Source: Klebsiella sp. BIGb0138
Lineage (GTDB): Bacteria > Pseudomonadota > Gammaproteobacteria > Enterobacterales > Enterobacteriaceae
Length of the DNA: 64,000 nucleotides
NCBI RefSeq assembly: GCF_004342285.1
Contig: NZ_SMCV01000001.1
Coordinates: 806,001 to 870,000 of the forward strand
Direction: 5' to 3'
Shown: piece after piece, positions 13,526 to 23,653 of the stretch
Layout of the letters: each line of letters begins with the position of its first letter
How positions within the stretch are numbered: the first letter of the stretch is position 1
Notes under the pieces: generated by a model
What the model was told of the DNA's origin: nothing
What the model saw: the letters and a program-made list of their open reading frames with translations, nothing else
The model's database searches: none
Position numbers and translations under genes: made by a program

Positions 13526-16500
13526 ATGGCGAATTTTTTTATCGATCGCCCCATCTTTGCATGGGTTCTGGCGATCTTGCTATGCCTGACCGGCACACTC
13601 GCAATCTTGTCGCTGCCCGTTGAGCAGTATCCCGATCTTGCGCCGCCGAACGTGCGCATTACCGCCAACTATCCAGGGGCCTCCGCACAAACGCTGGAAA
13701 ATACCGTTACCCAGGTCGTCGAGCAAAATATGACCGGCCTCGATAACCTGATGTACATGTCGTCGCAAAGCAGCGCGACCGGGCAGGCAACGATCACCCT
13801 GAGCTTTACCGCGGGTACCGACCCGGATGAAGCGGTGCAGCAGGTGCAGAACCAGCTGCAGTCCGCGATGCGTAAACTTCCGCAGGCGGTGCAAAACCAG
13901 GGCGTCACGGTACGCAAAACCGGCGATACCAACATCCTGACCCTCGCCTTCGTCTCTACCGATGGCAGCATGGATAAACAGGATATCGCCGACTATGTCG
14001 CCAGTAATATTCAGGACCCGCTGAGCCGCGTTAACGGCGTCGGGGATATCGATGCCTACGGTTCCCAGTACTCCATGCGCATCTGGCTCGACCCGGCGAA
14101 GCTAAACAGCTTCCAGATGACGACGAAAGATGTGACCGACGCCATCACATCTCAGAACGCCCAGATCGCCGTCGGCCAGCTCGGCGGCACGCCGTCGGTG
14201 GATAAGCAGGCGCTCAACGCCACCATTAACTCGCAGTCGCTGTTACAAACGCCGGATCAGTTCCGCGATATTACCCTGCGGGTGAATCAGGATGGCTCTG
14301 AAGTCACCCTCGGCGATGTGGCCACCGTCGAGATGGGGGCGGAGAAGTATGATTATCTGAGCCGCTACAACCGCCAGGCGGCGTCTGGCCTGGGAATTAA
14401 GCTCGCCTCCGGTGCTAACGAAATGGCGACGGCCGAGCGCGTCATCAACCGTCTGAACGAGCTGTCGCAGTATTTCCCCCATGGCCTCGAATATAAAGTC
14501 GCCTACGAAACCACCTCGTTCGTCAAAGCCTCGATTACCGACGTGGTGAAAACGCTGATTGAAGCGATCGTGCTGGTGTTCCTGGTGATGTACCTGTTCC
14601 TGCAAAACTTCCGCGCCACGCTGATCCCGACCATTGCCGTACCGGTGGTACTGATGGGGACCTTCGCCGTCCTGTTCAGCTGCGGCTACAGTATCAATAC
14701 CCTGACCATGTTTGCGATGGTGCTGGCGATAGGTCTGCTGGTGGATGACGCCATCGTGGTGGTGGAGAACGTCGAGCGTATTATGAGCGAGGAAGGCCTT
14801 TCGCCGCGCGACGCGACCCGCAAGTCAATGGGGCAAATCCAGGGGGCGCTGGTCGGCATCGCGATGGTGCTCTCAGCGGTATTTATCCCGATGGCCTTCT
14901 TCGGCGGCACCACCGGCGCCATCTACCGCCAGTTCTCGATTACTATCGTTTCCGCGATGGTCCTGTCGGTGCTGGTGGCGATGATCCTTACTCCGGCGCT
15001 GTGCGCAACGCTGCTCAAGCCGGTACATAAGGGTGAAATGCACGGGCAGAAAGGTTTCTTCGGCTGGTTTAACCGGATGTTTAACCGCAACGCCAGCCGC
15101 TACGAAACCGCCGTCGGTAAAATCCTCCATCGCTCGCTGCGCTGGATAATGATCTACGTCCTGCTGCTGGGCGGAATGGTGTTCCTGTTCCTGCATCTGC
15201 CCACCTCGTTCCTGCCGCAGGAAGACCGCGGCATGTTCACCACCTCGGTACAGCTTCCGGCCGGTTCCACCCAGCAGCAGACGCTGAAAGTGGTACAGAA
15301 AGCCGAAGACTACTTCCTGAAAACTGAGAAGGACAACGTAGAATCGGTGTTTGCGACCATCGGCTCCGGTCCTGGCGGCAACGGCCAGAACGTGGCCCGT
15401 ATGTTCGTCCGTCTGAAGGACTGGGACGCGCGTAACCCGGTAAGCGGTTCGTCCTTCGCCATCATCGAACGGGCAACGAAAGCCTTTAACAAAATTAAGG
15501 AAGCGCGCGTCTACGCCAGCAGCCCGCCGGCTATCAGCGGGCTGGGAAGTTCTGCCGGTTTTGATATGGAGCTGGAAGACCACGCCGGTAACGGACACGA
15601 TGCGCTGATGGCCGCCCGCGATACCCTGCTGGACCTGGCCGCGCAGAACGACAGGTTAACCCGCGTTCGCCACAATGGCCTTGACGACAGCCCGCAGCTG
15701 CAGATCGATATCGACCAGCGCAAAGCTCAGGCGCTGGGCGTCTCCATTGACGATATCAACGATACGCTGCAAACCGCGTGGGGTTCGAGCTACGTGAACG
15801 ACTTTATGGACCGCGGACGGGTGAAAAAAGTCTACGTGCAGGCCGCGGCCCCTTACCGCATGCTGCCGAACGATATTAACCTGTGGTACGTCCGCAATAA
15901 CAGCGGCACCATGGTGCCCTTCTCCGCCTTTGCCTCCTCACGCTGGGAAACCGGTTCGCCGCGTCTGGAGCGCTATAACGGCTATTCCGCCGTCGAGATC
16001 GTGGGCGAAGCCGCGCCGGGCGTCAGTACCGGTACCGCGATGGACATTATGGAAGAGCTGGCTCAGCATCTACCGAACGGTTTTGGTCTGGAATGGACGG
16101 CGATGTCCTATCAGGAGCGGCTGTCCGGCGCCCAGGCGCCGGCGCTGTACGCCATCTCGCTGCTGGTGGTCTTCCTCTGTCTGGCGGCGCTGTATGAGAG
16201 CTGGTCGGTGCCGTTCTCGGTCATGCTGGTGGTACCGCTGGGGGTCATTGGTGCGCTGCTGGCAACCTGGATGCGCGGCCTTGAAAACGATGTTTACTTC
16301 CAGGTTGGCCTGCTGACGGTTATCGGCCTGTCGGCGAAAAACGCCATCCTGATTGTTGAATTCGCCAATGAGCTCAATGAGAAAGGAGAGGATCTCCTCG
16401 TCGCCACGCTGTCGGCCTGCCGCCAGCGTCTGCGCCCGATTCTGATGACCTCGCTGGCCTTCATCTTCGGCGTCCTGCCGATGGCCACCAGCACCGGCGC

Positions 16501-16639
16501 CGGCTCCGGCAGCCAGCACGCGGTGGGTACCGGGGTAATGGGCGGGATGATCTCCGCCACCATTCTGGCCATCTTCTTCGTGCCGCTGTTCTTCGTGCTG
16601 GTGCGCCGCCGCTTCCCGTTAAGAGAACGGCCGCAATAA
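13526..16639 (+). CDS. acrD: RND multidrug efflux transporter AcrD (aminoglycosides, acidic drugs)
   Basis: Inner-membrane proton-driven RND pump that works with AcrA and TolC to export aminoglycosides, bile acids and other amphiphiles. The 1037 residues equal E. coli AcrD. The start [17 protein letters not shown] is the RND first membrane helix. The proton-relay Asp pair is visible in [15 protein letters not shown] near residue 407, and conserved Lys and Arg lie in the C-terminal [13 protein letters not shown] and [11 protein letters not shown] blocks. Twelve membrane segments and two large periplasmic loops are evident. GAGG lies 11 bases before the ATG. It stands alone with no acrA partner, as usual for acrD. 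A BaeR box lies upstream and a strong terminator downstream. Confidence 0.97.
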   Translation: MANFFIDRPIFAWVLAILLCLTGTLAILSLPVEQYPDLAPPNVRITANYPGASAQTLENTVTQVVEQNMTGLDNLMYMSSQSSATGQATITLSFTAGTDPDEAVQQVQNQLQSAMRKLPQAVQNQGVTVRKTGDTNILTLAFVSTDGSMDKQDIADYVASNIQDPLSRVNGVGDIDAYGSQYSMRIWLDPAKLNSFQMTTKDVTDAITSQNAQIAVGQLGGTPSVDKQALNATINSQSLLQTPDQFRDITLRVNQDGSEVTLGDVATVEMGAEKYDYLSRYNRQAASGLGIKLASGANEMATAERVINRLNELSQYFPHGLEYKVAYETTSFVKASITDVVKTLIEAIVLVFLVMYLFLQNFRATLIPTIAVPVVLMGTFAVLFSCGYSINTLTMFAMVLAIGLLVDDAIVVVENVERIMSEEGLSPRDATRKSMGQIQGALVGIAMVLSAVFIPMAFFGGTTGAIYRQFSITIVSAMVLSVLVAMILTPALCATLLKPVHKGEMHGQKGFFGWFNRMFNRNASRYETAVGKILHRSLRWIMIYVLLLGGMVFLFLHLPTSFLPQEDRGMFTTSVQLPAGSTQQQTLKVVQKAEDYFLKTEKDNVESVFATIGSGPGGNGQNVARMFVRLKDWDARNPVSGSSFAIIERATKAFNKIKEARVYASSPPAISGLGSSAGFDMELEDHAGNGHDALMAARDTLLDLAAQNDRLTRVRHNGLDDSPQLQIDIDQRKAQALGVSIDDINDTLQTAWGSSYVNDFMDRGRVKKVYVQAAAPYRMLPNDINLWYVRNNSGTMVPFSAFASSRWETGSPRLERYNGYSAVEIVGEAAPGVSTGTAMDIMEELAQHLPNGFGLEWTAMSYQERLSGAQAPALYAISLLVVFLCLAALYESWSVPFSVMLVVPLGVIGALLATWMRGLENDVYFQVGLLTVIGLSAKNAILIVEFANELNEKGEDLLVATLSACRQRLRPILMTSLAFIFGVLPMATSTGAGSGSQHAVGTGVMGGMISATILAIFFVPLFFVLVRRRFPLRERPQ

Positions 16640-16682
16640 TCAACCCCGCCCCGGAGAAGAGCATCTCCGGGGGAAAAATAAC

Positions 16683-16712
16683 AAAAAAGCGACCGCTGAG
16701 GTCGCCTTTTTT
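16683..16712 (+). terminator. Rho-independent terminator of acrD
   Basis: GCGACC-GCTGA-GGTCGC stem-loop followed by C and six T, preceded by an A-run, 50 bases after the acrD stop. The A-run also allows use from the minus strand, where it would end transcripts that pass ypfM. Confidence 0.9.
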
Positions 16713-16774
16713 ATGCCTTCTGACCTGCCAGACGATTATTTCGCTGACAAGATGAACGGCTCACATTGCGGAAT

Positions 16775-16834
16775 TTATTTACGAAGCATACCTTCAATAA
16801 AATCTTTCCAGTTCCCTAGTTCATGCTCAATCAT
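16775..16834 (-). CDS. ypfM: Small protein YpfM, 19 residues
   Basis: A 19-residue protein MIEHELGNWKDFIEGMLRK, nearly the same as the experimentally verified E. coli small protein YpfM. It occupies the same place between acrD and yffB. The reading frame starts at ATG 16834 with AGAGAGG 5 bases upstream and ends in TAA at 16775. It is acidic and amphipathic without a membrane segment; its function is not known to me. It is convergent to acrD and shares the acrD terminator. Conservation of sequence, ribosome site and position makes it a real gene despite its size. Confidence 0.88.
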   Translation of the reverse strand: MIEHELGNWKDFIEGMLRK

Positions 16835-17240
16835 AATAGCCTCTCTTATTATTATGGGTCATTCTATGCAAATCCATTGGTTGTGGGAAGTTCATTGAGG
16901 TTATCGCTGCAATTGCTATCAAGCTCATCTGTGCTATGGCCCTCGCTGATTTGCCGCTACTATGGGCCTGCGGGTGGAAATTTAATGTGATGCATAGCAA
17001 CATTCTGCAACATGATAGTCATTTTCGGACTATCGCCCGACGGCTATCCGGCCCTTGATCCGTGACGCACGGTGATATACCGCGCGTCGTTAATCGCGTG
17101 ATTAATATCCAACCAACCGCGGCCGTCACGGCAAAAGATTATATTTATTAAAGTGATTCACGTATTATTTTAGACAGCCTGATATATACGGAAAATTCTG
17201 AGAAAATCACTTAATTCAATGTAAAGGAAAAGGTTTAATT
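16835..17240. other. Non-coding region between ypfM and yffB
   Basis: About 400 bases with no supported ORF. It must hold the ypfM promoter and the yffB-dapE promoter; the last 100 bases before yffB are AT-rich. A short hairpin GATAGTC-N7-GACTATC lies at 17020-17040, and a longer inverted repeat at 17060-17131 is listed separately. I see no recognisable small RNA. Confidence 0.5.
17060..17131. repeat. Inverted repeat, 8-bp arms 56 bases apart
   Basis: CCGTGACG at 17060-17067 and CGTCACGG at 17124-17131 are exact reverse complements. Between them are further GC-rich short complements. It could fold as an RNA arm or be chance in a GC-rich genome. Confidence 0.35.
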
Positions 17241-17597
17241 ATGCTTACCCTGTATGGAATCAAGAACTGCGACACCATTAAAAAGGCCCGCCGCTGGCTG
17301 GAGGCGAATCAGGTTGCATACCGTTTCCATGATTATCGTGCTGATGGCCTGGATCGCGAGTTGCTCAACACGTTTATCACCGAACTGGGCTGGGAAGCGT
17401 TACTCAACACCCGCGGCACCACCTGGCGCAAACTCGATGAAACGGTCCGCGCCAGCATCAATAACGCCGATGCCGCCGCCGCGCTGATGCTGGAAATGCC
17501 GGCAATTATCAAACGCCCATTGCTCTGCGCGCCCGGGCAGCCTATGCTGCTGGGCTTCAGTGAACTCACTTATAAGAAGCTTGTTAACGAGGTATAG
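17241..17597 (+). CDS. yffB: ArsC-family (Spx/arsenate reductase-like) protein YffB
   Basis: A 118-residue thioredoxin-fold protein of the ArsC/Spx superfamily with unknown substrate. The N-terminal [20 protein letters not shown] has a single Cys at position 10 in place of an arsenate reductase CxxS/R motif. The central G-TTWRKLDE block and the C-terminal [10 protein letters not shown] block are family features. AAGGAAAAGG precedes the ATG at 17241. It ends 3 bases before dapE and probably forms an operon with it, as in E. coli. Confidence 0.93.
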   Translation: MLTLYGIKNCDTIKKARRWLEANQVAYRFHDYRADGLDRELLNTFITELGWEALLNTRGTTWRKLDETVRASINNADAAAALMLEMPAIIKRPLLCAPGQPMLLGFSELTYKKLVNEV

Positions 17598-17600
17598 TCT

Positions 17601-18728
17601 ATGTCTTGCCCGGTCATTGAGCTGGCTCAGCAGCTTATTCGCCGCCCTTCCCTCAGCCCCGATGATGCGGGATGCCAGGCGTTAATGATTGAACGCCTGC
17701 GTGCGATTGGCTTTACCGTTGAACCGATGGATTTCGGCGATACGCAAAATTTCTGGGCCTGGCGCGGGCACGGTGAAACGTTGGCCTTCGCCGGTCATAC
17801 CGACGTCGTCCCGGCAGGCGATGCTGACCGTTGGATTAACCCGCCGTTTGAGCCCACTATTCGCGACGGCATGCTGTTTGGCCGCGGCGCCGCAGATATG
17901 AAAGGTTCGCTGGCCGCGATGGTCGTTGCCGCCGAACGCTTTGTCGCCCAGTACCCGCACCATAAAGGTCGTCTGGCCTTTTTAATCACCTCCGATGAAG
18001 AAGCCAGCGCCCAGAACGGAACGGTGAAAGTGGTCGACGCGCTGATGGCCCGTAACGAACGTCTGGACTACTGCCTGGTGGGTGAACCCTCAAGCACCGA
18101 AGTGGTGGGCGACGTGGTCAAAAACGGCCGTCGTGGCTCATTAACCTGTAACCTGACCATTCATGGCGTGCAGGGCCATGTCGCATACCCGCATCTGGCC
18201 GACAACCCGGTTCACCGCGCGGCGCCGATGCTGACGGAACTGGTGGGCATCGAGTGGGATAAAGGCAACGAATTTTTCCCCCCCACCAGCATGCAGATTG
18301 CCAACGTACGGGCCGGTACCGGCAGCAACAACGTGATCCCAGGCGATATGTACGTCCAGTTCAACTTCCGTTTCAGCACCGAGTTGACCGACGAAATGAT
18401 CAAAGCCCGCGTCGTGGCGCTGCTGGAAAAACATCAGCTGCGCTACAGCATCGACTGGTGGCTTTCGGGCCAGCCGTTCCTCACCAGCCGCGGTAAGCTG
18501 GTCGAAGCGGTGGTGAACGCCATTGAGCACTATAATGAGATCAAGCCCCAGCTGCTGACCAACGGCGGCACCTCCGACGGCCGCTTTATCGCCCGGATGG
18601 GGGCGCAGGTGGTGGAGTTGGGACCGGTGAATGCCACCATTCACAAAATTAATGAATGTGTTAATGCCGCCGACCTGCAGCTGCTGGCGCGGATGTATCA
18701 ACGCATCATGGAACAACTGGTCGCCTGA
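17601..18728 (+). CDS. dapE: Succinyl-diaminopimelate desuccinylase
   Basis: DapE removes succinate from N-succinyl-LL-diaminopimelate in the lysine and peptidoglycan diaminopimelate pathway. It has 375 residues, a dizinc M20 peptidase-fold enzyme. Metal-binding features are visible: [12 protein letters not shown] near residue 63, [10 protein letters not shown] near 96, the catalytic-base Glu in TSDEEASA near 134, and a late His in [17 protein letters not shown] lies 7 bases upstream of the ATG. It is followed 29 bases later by ypfN. Confidence 0.97.
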   Translation: MSCPVIELAQQLIRRPSLSPDDAGCQALMIERLRAIGFTVEPMDFGDTQNFWAWRGHGETLAFAGHTDVVPAGDADRWINPPFEPTIRDGMLFGRGAADMKGSLAAMVVAAERFVAQYPHHKGRLAFLITSDEEASAQNGTVKVVDALMARNERLDYCLVGEPSSTEVVGDVVKNGRRGSLTCNLTIHGVQGHVAYPHLADNPVHRAAPMLTELVGIEWDKGNEFFPPTSMQIANVRAGTGSNNVIPGDMYVQFNFRFSTELTDEMIKARVVALLEKHQLRYSIDWWLSGQPFLTSRGKLVEAVVNAIEHYNEIKPQLLTNGGTSDGRFIARMGAQVVELGPVNATIHKINECVNAADLQLLARMYQRIMEQLVA

Positions 18729-18757
18729 CAATCCTGACGTAAAAAGAGGAAGCGCAC

Positions 18758-18958
18758 ATGGAATGGCTAATCAACCACTGGTGGATTCTGGTGCTGGTAT
18801 TTTTAGTGGGCGTCATTATCAATGTGATTAAGGATCTTAATCGCGTTGACCACAAAAAATTTCTCGCCAATAAACCGGATCTTCCCCCCCATCGTGATTG
18901 CAACGATAAGTGGGACGATGACGACGACTGGCCGAAGCACGACCAGCCGAAGAAGTAA
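18758..18958 (+). CDS. ypfN: UPF0370 small membrane protein YpfN
   Basis: A 66-residue protein with one N-terminal membrane helix (about residues 5-24) and an acidic hydrophilic tail containing a run of Asp around residues 52-57 before a Lys-rich end. It is nearly identical to E. coli YpfN, whose function is unknown. AGAGGAAG lies upstream of the ATG. It lies downstream of dapE in the same orientation and is followed by a REP-like hairpin. Confidence 0.93.
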   Translation: MEWLINHWWILVLVFLVGVIINVIKDLNRVDHKKFLANKPDLPPHRDCNDKWDDDDDWPKHDQPKK

Positions 18959-19004
18959 GGTTACCGATTTGCTCCCCCCGGTACAGCGCAACGCGCCGGG
19001 GTTT

Positions 19005-19036
19005 CCCGGATGAGGGCATAATCTGCCCGCTCCGGG
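19005..19036. repeat. REP-like hairpin between ypfN and ypfH
   Basis: CCCGGA and TCCGGG flank an inner GGGC / GCCC pair, giving an interrupted GC-rich palindrome in the gap between two convergent genes. This is the usual setting of enterobacterial REP or PU elements. An adjacent CCCCGG / CCGGGG pair at about 18975-19002 adds a second stem. Confidence 0.4.
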
Positions 19037-19051
19037 TGCCAGGCTGCGCGA

Positions 19052-19750
19052 CTACAGCAGCTCAATAAGATCGTCATCCTTTGGCGTACTGCCGCTTAGC
19101 GCTTCGTCGAAATAGTGTTTCGGTACCGTATAGCGCAGACGTTCAAGCGCAAACTGCATGCTCCGATCGTCAATGGCATGCCCCAGATCCTCCACAATAT
19201 CCAGCGTCACATCCCCGCCAGCCTGTACCAATGCCTCCTGCGCCGCCACCGCCCACGCCAGGTCGATAACGCGATCCTCTCCGCCGTGAATCAGGTGAAC
19301 GGTCGTCGCCGTCGTCGCCGACTGCGGCAGCGTAGCGTAACGTCCGTTAAAGGCGATAACCCGCGACGCCAGACCCGGATCGGCTTTGATGCTCTCAAGG
19401 GACATAATCGCCCCCTGGGAGAAACCGATCAGCGCCGTGGCCAGCGGCCCCACGCCGCTCTGTTTCTGCCAGTAGCGTACCGTCTCAATAAAGGTCGGCA
19501 TTATCGCATCAATCCGCGCCTGGCGATTGTCCTCAGTGACGCCCTGCACGGAAAACCACTGCCGGCCGGGAGGCGGGCCACAGGGTTCTGCACCGCCGAT
19601 ACTGACAATCAGCGCATCGGGAAACTGTGGCGCGAACAAGCTACCGATTTGCCCCATTGCCACCGGGTTATCCCCGACGCCATGAAACAGCAACAGCAGC
19701 TGTTGGGCAGGTGTCGCAGGGTTTTGAACAATAAAATGGTCGTGTTTCAT
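19052..19750 (-). CDS. ypfH: Carboxylesterase/phospholipase-like alpha/beta hydrolase YpfH
   Basis: A 232-residue cytosolic esterase-type alpha/beta hydrolase. The oxyanion region LLLFHGVGDNP, the nucleophile elbow GFSQGA (Ser near residue 112), the acid Asp in IHGGEDRVID and the His in EDLGHAID form the expected triad. E. coli YpfH has weak esterase activity on short esters; the natural substrate is unknown. ATG at 19750. It lies 76 bases downstream of tmcA on the same strand. Confidence 0.94.
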   Translation of the reverse strand: MKHDHFIVQNPATPAQQLLLLFHGVGDNPVAMGQIGSLFAPQFPDALIVSIGGAEPCGPPPGRQWFSVQGVTEDNRQARIDAIMPTFIETVRYWQKQSGVGPLATALIGFSQGAIMSLESIKADPGLASRVIAFNGRYATLPQSATTATTVHLIHGGEDRVIDLAWAVAAQEALVQAGGDVTLDIVEDLGHAIDDRSMQFALERLRYTVPKHYFDEALSGSTPKDDDLIELL

Positions 19751-19826
19751 GGCGGTCTCCTTAGTGTACGTGGGCAGTTTACGCCGCACGCGGAATATGA
19801 CCATGACATTTAACTGAATGAGTTAG

Positions 19827-21827
19827 TTAAAAAAATTGCAGTTGCCTGACCTGCTGGCGCAGCGCATCAGCACGCGCCGCATCCAGGTTGAATAACGCTT
19901 CTCCCGCCTCGTGGCGCAGAGTCGCCAGCAGCGCTTTACGCCCGGTCAACCCTAGCGTGGCGCAGATTAACGCCTCATCCTGCTGCTGCAGGCGAGCACG
20001 CAGGGCGGGAAGCGCCAGCGCAACCCGCGGCAGCAGGCGGTTCAGGCTACCGATCGCCGCCTGCAGCGGGCGATGGGCAAAGGCAAAGCCCGCCGTTTCC
20101 AGCCAGTCCTCATCTGTAAGCATAGCTGTTTGTTCAACCGCCAGAGGGAAGGGTTCTTCACGCCAGTCACGTAACCAGTATTCATCCCGCGCCAGACGCT
20201 GCGACTCCTGCTGAACCAGCTCGCGGCCCGCAGGCGTTAACGGATAAAGCGCCATCGCCGTATAGCACCCGCTGCTCGCCTCGCGATGGGTGCCTAAGCG
20301 CACCAGCGTAAAGCCGCAACGCTGCCAGAAACGCCATAGCTCAGGGGTATAGCCAAAGCTGACCGAAAGATAGTCCAGGGAGGCCCCCTGCGCCACCGCC
20401 CGGGCCACCAGCGCCTGGCCCAGCCCTTCGCGCTGGCGCGAAGGATGGACGGCAATACGGGTGATCCGCTGGCCGGATAACGTGGCCGCCAGCGGACTAC
20501 CGCCGTGGGCCGCCAGCGACTGCGCCACCAGATTGCCGCGCGGGCGGCGAAAGCCGGCCCACACCGCCTGGCTGAGCGCGGGCGCAAGACCGCCCTCCTC
20601 CACCAGCCACAGCGCCCCGGCCGCGCCGTTTTCCACGCGAGCACAGATAAAGTGTTGGCCGGGGGCATCCATCATCCGTCGCAAATCCAGCGGCGACGTA
20701 CGGTAATGCGCGCCGGAGAGGAGCTGATACATCGCCTCCGCCAGTCCGGCCTGATGCTGCCAGCTGTGCTGACTCACCGTTTCCAGCGCCGCAGCGCCCG
20801 GCAAAGCGCGCGCAAAGGTCTCGTCATCAAATAGCAGCGCCTCACCGATCAGCGCTTCCAGCGGGCAGCCGGATGCCCAGCGGATTGGCGCAGTGAGGCT
20901 AAACTGGCGCAGGTGCGTGAAGCTGGCGCAAAATTTAAGCAGGAACCCGCGCCCGGTACCTTCATACCCCTGGACGGTGGTGGTCAGTAAAGTTCGAGGG
21001 AAACGGGCGACCAGTTGATGAAGCACGGGTGCGGGGATGGCCGCCGCTTCATCCACAATCAGCCACGCGGCCTGAACGTCGGAAGCCAGCAGCGCATCGG
21101 GGGCCATAAAGCGAAAAGCATCATCGGCGAAAGCAGCCATCACCTCGGTCGCCCCCCGCGCCGGCGCGGTGACGATGGCATCGCCGCCGAGCTTGCGTAT
21201 CAGCATCCCGGCCAGCGCGGACTTCCCTCTCCCGCGTCCGGCGGTCACCACGGCAATGCCGGGCGGTAGTGCAGCGAGCTCTGCGAGGAGCATCGCCTGC
21301 TCTTGCTGAGGGTGTCCATCCGCCGGCTGCCAGGGCCGACGGGGCAACGCCTCCGGCAACGTCAGGGGCTCGCCCTGCCGCCAGACCACCGCGTCAGGAT
21401 TGGCGCACACCAGCCGGCAGAAACGGTGGACAAAGTTCGGCGTCGGAATCGGCTCCGCCGCGTCGCTCCAGCGCAGCGAGTCCGCGTCCGGCAGCGTTGG
21501 CCAGCGCGCAAAAGCAGGAACCAGTAACACCAACCAGCTTCCCGCGCGCAGGGTTCCGCTCAGCGCGGCAAATGCCGCGACATCGAAAGCGCCGCGGGCA
21601 TCAAAGAAAGCATGGAGATATTCACGTCCGAGTAAGGATTTGAGCGCGCCAGGTGCGGTACAGGGGGCGACGACGGGCTGCGGTCCGACCCACAGGCCAT
21701 CGCCGGCCAGCCGTTCACGCAGCAGCAGCGCCTGTTGCAGGCACCATGCCTCGTCGCCGCTGAGCACCAGCAGGCGACGAATCCCCTCTTGCGCCATTTG
21801 CGCCGTCAGGTGCAGCAGTTTATCCAT
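19827..21827 (-). CDS. tmcA: tRNA(Met) cytidine acetyltransferase TmcA
   Basis: TmcA acetylates N4 of the wobble cytidine 34 of elongator tRNA-Met, using acetyl-CoA and ATP to prevent misreading of AUA. It has 666 residues. The RNA-helicase-like part has a Walker A motif GRGRGKSALAG near residue 202 and VDEAAAIP as Walker B. The GNAT part shows RIAVHPSRQREGLGQAL near residue 460. I start it at the ATG at 21827; a TTG two codons upstream is an alternative, and no clear Shine-Dalgarno is visible. It begins 12 bases after ypfJ, implying coupling. Confidence 0.94.
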   Translation of the reverse strand: MDKLLHLTAQMAQEGIRRLLVLSGDEAWCLQQALLLRERLAGDGLWVGPQPVVAPCTAPGALKSLLGREYLHAFFDARGAFDVAAFAALSGTLRAGSWLVLLVPAFARWPTLPDADSLRWSDAAEPIPTPNFVHRFCRLVCANPDAVVWRQGEPLTLPEALPRRPWQPADGHPQQEQAMLLAELAALPPGIAVVTAGRGRGKSALAGMLIRKLGGDAIVTAPARGATEVMAAFADDAFRFMAPDALLASDVQAAWLIVDEAAAIPAPVLHQLVARFPRTLLTTTVQGYEGTGRGFLLKFCASFTHLRQFSLTAPIRWASGCPLEALIGEALLFDDETFARALPGAAALETVSQHSWQHQAGLAEAMYQLLSGAHYRTSPLDLRRMMDAPGQHFICARVENGAAGALWLVEEGGLAPALSQAVWAGFRRPRGNLVAQSLAAHGGSPLAATLSGQRITRIAVHPSRQREGLGQALVARAVAQGASLDYLSVSFGYTPELWRFWQRCGFTLVRLGTHREASSGCYTAMALYPLTPAGRELVQQESQRLARDEYWLRDWREEPFPLAVEQTAMLTDEDWLETAGFAFAHRPLQAAIGSLNRLLPRVALALPALRARLQQQDEALICATLGLTGRKALLATLRHEAGEALFNLDAARADALRQQVRQLQFF

Positions 21828-21839
21828 GAGCAATGGCGA

Positions 21840-22712
21840 TCAGAGCGCTTTGCCAAAGGTATTGCACTGCGCCGGGTCACCGCTGTCGAAACCGCGTTTG
21901 AACCAGGTGTAGCGCTGCTCAGAGGTGCCATGCGTAAAGCTGTCCGGGACCACGCGCCCCTGGCTCTGCTGCTGCAGACGATCGTCGCCGATGGCTTCCG
22001 CGGCGTTCAGGGCTTCCTGCAAATCGCCGGTTTCCATAATGTCCTGAGTCTGCATGTTATGACCCCAGACGCCGGCAAAACAGTCCGCCTGCAGCTCCAT
22101 TTTGACCGACAGCCGGTTCACTTCGCTCTGCGACGCATTCTGCTGCAGCTGGCGCACTTTCGCTTCAATCCCCAGTAGTTTTTGCACATGGTGGCCCACT
22201 TCATGCGCGATGACATAGCCCTGAGCAAAATCGCCATCCGCTCCGAGTTTCGTTTTCATCTCGTCGTAGAACGACAGGTCAATATAGACGGTGCTATCAG
22301 CCGGGCAGTAGAACGGCCCCATCACCGATTGCCCGGTACCACAACCGGTGCGCGTGGCTCCGCGGTAGAGCACCAGCTTCGGCTGCGGATACTGACGCCC
22401 CATCTTTTCAAAGATAGGCCCCCAGGTGTCTTCCGTGGTCGCCAGAATCACCGAGGTAAACTTCGCGGCTTCATCATCCTTCGGACTGACGGAACGCTGG
22501 GTGGTCGTCTGCTGCTGGCCGATCGGTTCTCCCGTCAGCATGCCGGTTAAATCCACGCCGTAATAGCCCGCGACCAGCACGATAATCAGCAGTACGATAC
22601 CGCCCTTACCGCTGGGCAGACGAAAACCACCGCCTCCGCCGCCCAGTGATGGACCTGAACTATTTCGTCTGTCTTCTACATTGTCGCTTTCGCGACGCCC
22701 TTGCCAACGCAT
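21840..22712 (-). CDS. ypfJ: Putative zinc metalloprotease YpfJ (neutral zinc metallopeptidase family)
   Basis: A 290-residue membrane-anchored protein. One transmembrane segment lies at about residues 38-58, followed by a periplasmic domain with the metalloprotease motif HEVGHH near residue 169 and a later Glu in [10 protein letters not shown]. The N-terminus [20 protein letters not shown] is cytoplasmic and highly conserved. A Gly run follows it, slightly longer than in E. coli. Start ATG at 22712 with GAGG; a GTG two codons earlier is possible. The substrate is unknown. It precedes tmcA closely. Confidence 0.93.
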   Translation of the reverse strand: MRWQGRRESDNVEDRRNSSGPSLGGGGGGFRLPSGKGGIVLLIIVLVAGYYGVDLTGMLTGEPIGQQQTTTQRSVSPKDDEAAKFTSVILATTEDTWGPIFEKMGRQYPQPKLVLYRGATRTGCGTGQSVMGPFYCPADSTVYIDLSFYDEMKTKLGADGDFAQGYVIAHEVGHHVQKLLGIEAKVRQLQQNASQSEVNRLSVKMELQADCFAGVWGHNMQTQDIMETGDLQEALNAAEAIGDDRLQQQSQGRVVPDSFTHGTSEQRYTWFKRGFDSGDPAQCNTFGKAL

Positions 22713-22795
22713 AGGCACCTCAAGATATCAAATTTGAATATGAGAGATCGTAGGCGGTTAAGCGGAGAATTACCACAGGAAACAACAAGAAGAGC

Positions 22796-22822
22796 GCCAG
22801 AAGACCGCTGAGTCTTCTGGCG
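22796..22822 (-). terminator. Terminator of purC
   Basis: A near-perfect stem of about 10 bp (CGCCAGAAGAC with GTCTTCTGGCG) around a short loop, 9 bases past the purC stop on the minus strand. It is followed by a moderately T-rich stretch. Confidence 0.6.
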
Positions 22823-22831
22823 AAGAGAGGA

Positions 22832-23545
22832 TTAGTCCAGCTTAACGCCCAGGCGATGGGCCACTTCTTCATAGGCCTCAATCAGGCCGCCGAGGCTCTG
22901 GCGGAAGCGGTCTTTGTCCATTTTGTCGAGGGTGTTTTTATCCCACAGACGGCTGCCGTCCGGCGAGAACTCATCGCCCAGCACCACTTCGCCTTTGAAC
23001 AGACCAAACTCCAGCTTGAAGTCGACCAGAATCAGACCGGCGTCATCAAACAGCTTCTTCAGAACCTCGTTGGCTTTGTAGGTCAGCTCCTGCATGCGTG
23101 CCAGGTTCTTTTTATTCACCCAGCCGAACGTCTCGCAGTAAGATTCGTTGACCATCGGATCGTGCATCGCATCATTTTTCAGGAACAGATCAAACAGCGG
23201 CGGATTGAGCTCAATACCTTCCTCGATGCCCAGGCGCTTCACCAGAGAACCGGCGGCGCGGTTACGGATCACGCACTCAACCGGCACCATCTCCAGCTTT
23301 TTCACCAGACATTCGGTGTCGGAGAGCAGCGCTTCCATCTGGGTCGGGATGCCGGCTTCTTCCAGCTTGCTCATAATGAAATGGTTGAACTTGTTATTCA
23401 CCATGCCCTTACGATCGAACTGTTCGATGCGCGCGCCATCCCCTGCTGATGTATCGTTACGGAATTCGAGTATCAGCAGATCCGGATTCTCGGTGCTGTA
23501 AACGGTTTTCGCTTTACCACGATACAACTCAGCTTGCTTTTGCAT
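22832..23545 (-). CDS. purC: Phosphoribosylaminoimidazole-succinocarboxamide (SAICAR) synthase
   Basis: PurC joins aspartate to CAIR with ATP in de novo purine synthesis. It has 237 residues, identical in length to E. coli. Family signatures are visible: [12 protein letters not shown] at the start, [10 protein letters not shown] near residue 32, [13 protein letters not shown] near 88 and [10 protein letters not shown] near 171. ATG at 23545; upstream in-frame codons lack homology. It has its own promoter with a PurR box at 23595-23610, behind the bamC terminator. Confidence 0.97.
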   Translation of the reverse strand: MQKQAELYRGKAKTVYSTENPDLLILEFRNDTSAGDGARIEQFDRKGMVNNKFNHFIMSKLEEAGIPTQMEALLSDTECLVKKLEMVPVECVIRNRAAGSLVKRLGIEEGIELNPPLFDLFLKNDAMHDPMVNESYCETFGWVNKKNLARMQELTYKANEVLKKLFDDAGLILVDFKLEFGLFKGEVVLGDEFSPDGSRLWDKNTLDKMDKDRFRQSLGGLIEAYEEVAHRLGVKLD

Positions 23546-23594
23546 CTTTGTCACTCCAATAAAAATTAGCGTTGAAAATTGCGCTTTTCTGCCG

Positions 23595-23610
23595 ACGCAC
23601 ACGTTTGCGT
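23595..23610 (-). promoter_or_regulatory. PurR operator of purC
   Basis: On the minus strand ACGCAAACGTGTGCGT matches the PurR consensus ACGCAAACGTTTNCGT with one mismatch. It follows directly after a TATAGT -10-like hexamer, 50 bases upstream of the purC ATG. E. coli purC is a known PurR target. Confidence 0.85.
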
Positions 23611-23619
23611 CACTATACA

Positions 23620-23647
23620 GAAAAAAGGGCCGGATTGCTCCAGCCCT
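23620..23647 (-). terminator. Terminator after bamC
   Basis: On the minus strand AGGGCTGGA and TCCGGCCCT pair around a 4-base loop and are followed by TTTTTT, 7 bases after the bamC stop. It separates the dapA-bamC transcript from purC. Confidence 0.75.
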
Positions 23648-23653
23648 GTTTTA

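Noticed and set aside
16713..16898. A 61-codon plus-strand frame after acrD
   Set aside because: It starts directly on the acrD terminator, has no ribosome site, and lies opposite the better-supported ypfM.
18961..19040. A Rho-independent terminator after ypfN
   Set aside because: The stem is good, but no T-run follows on either strand, so I listed it as a REP-like element instead.
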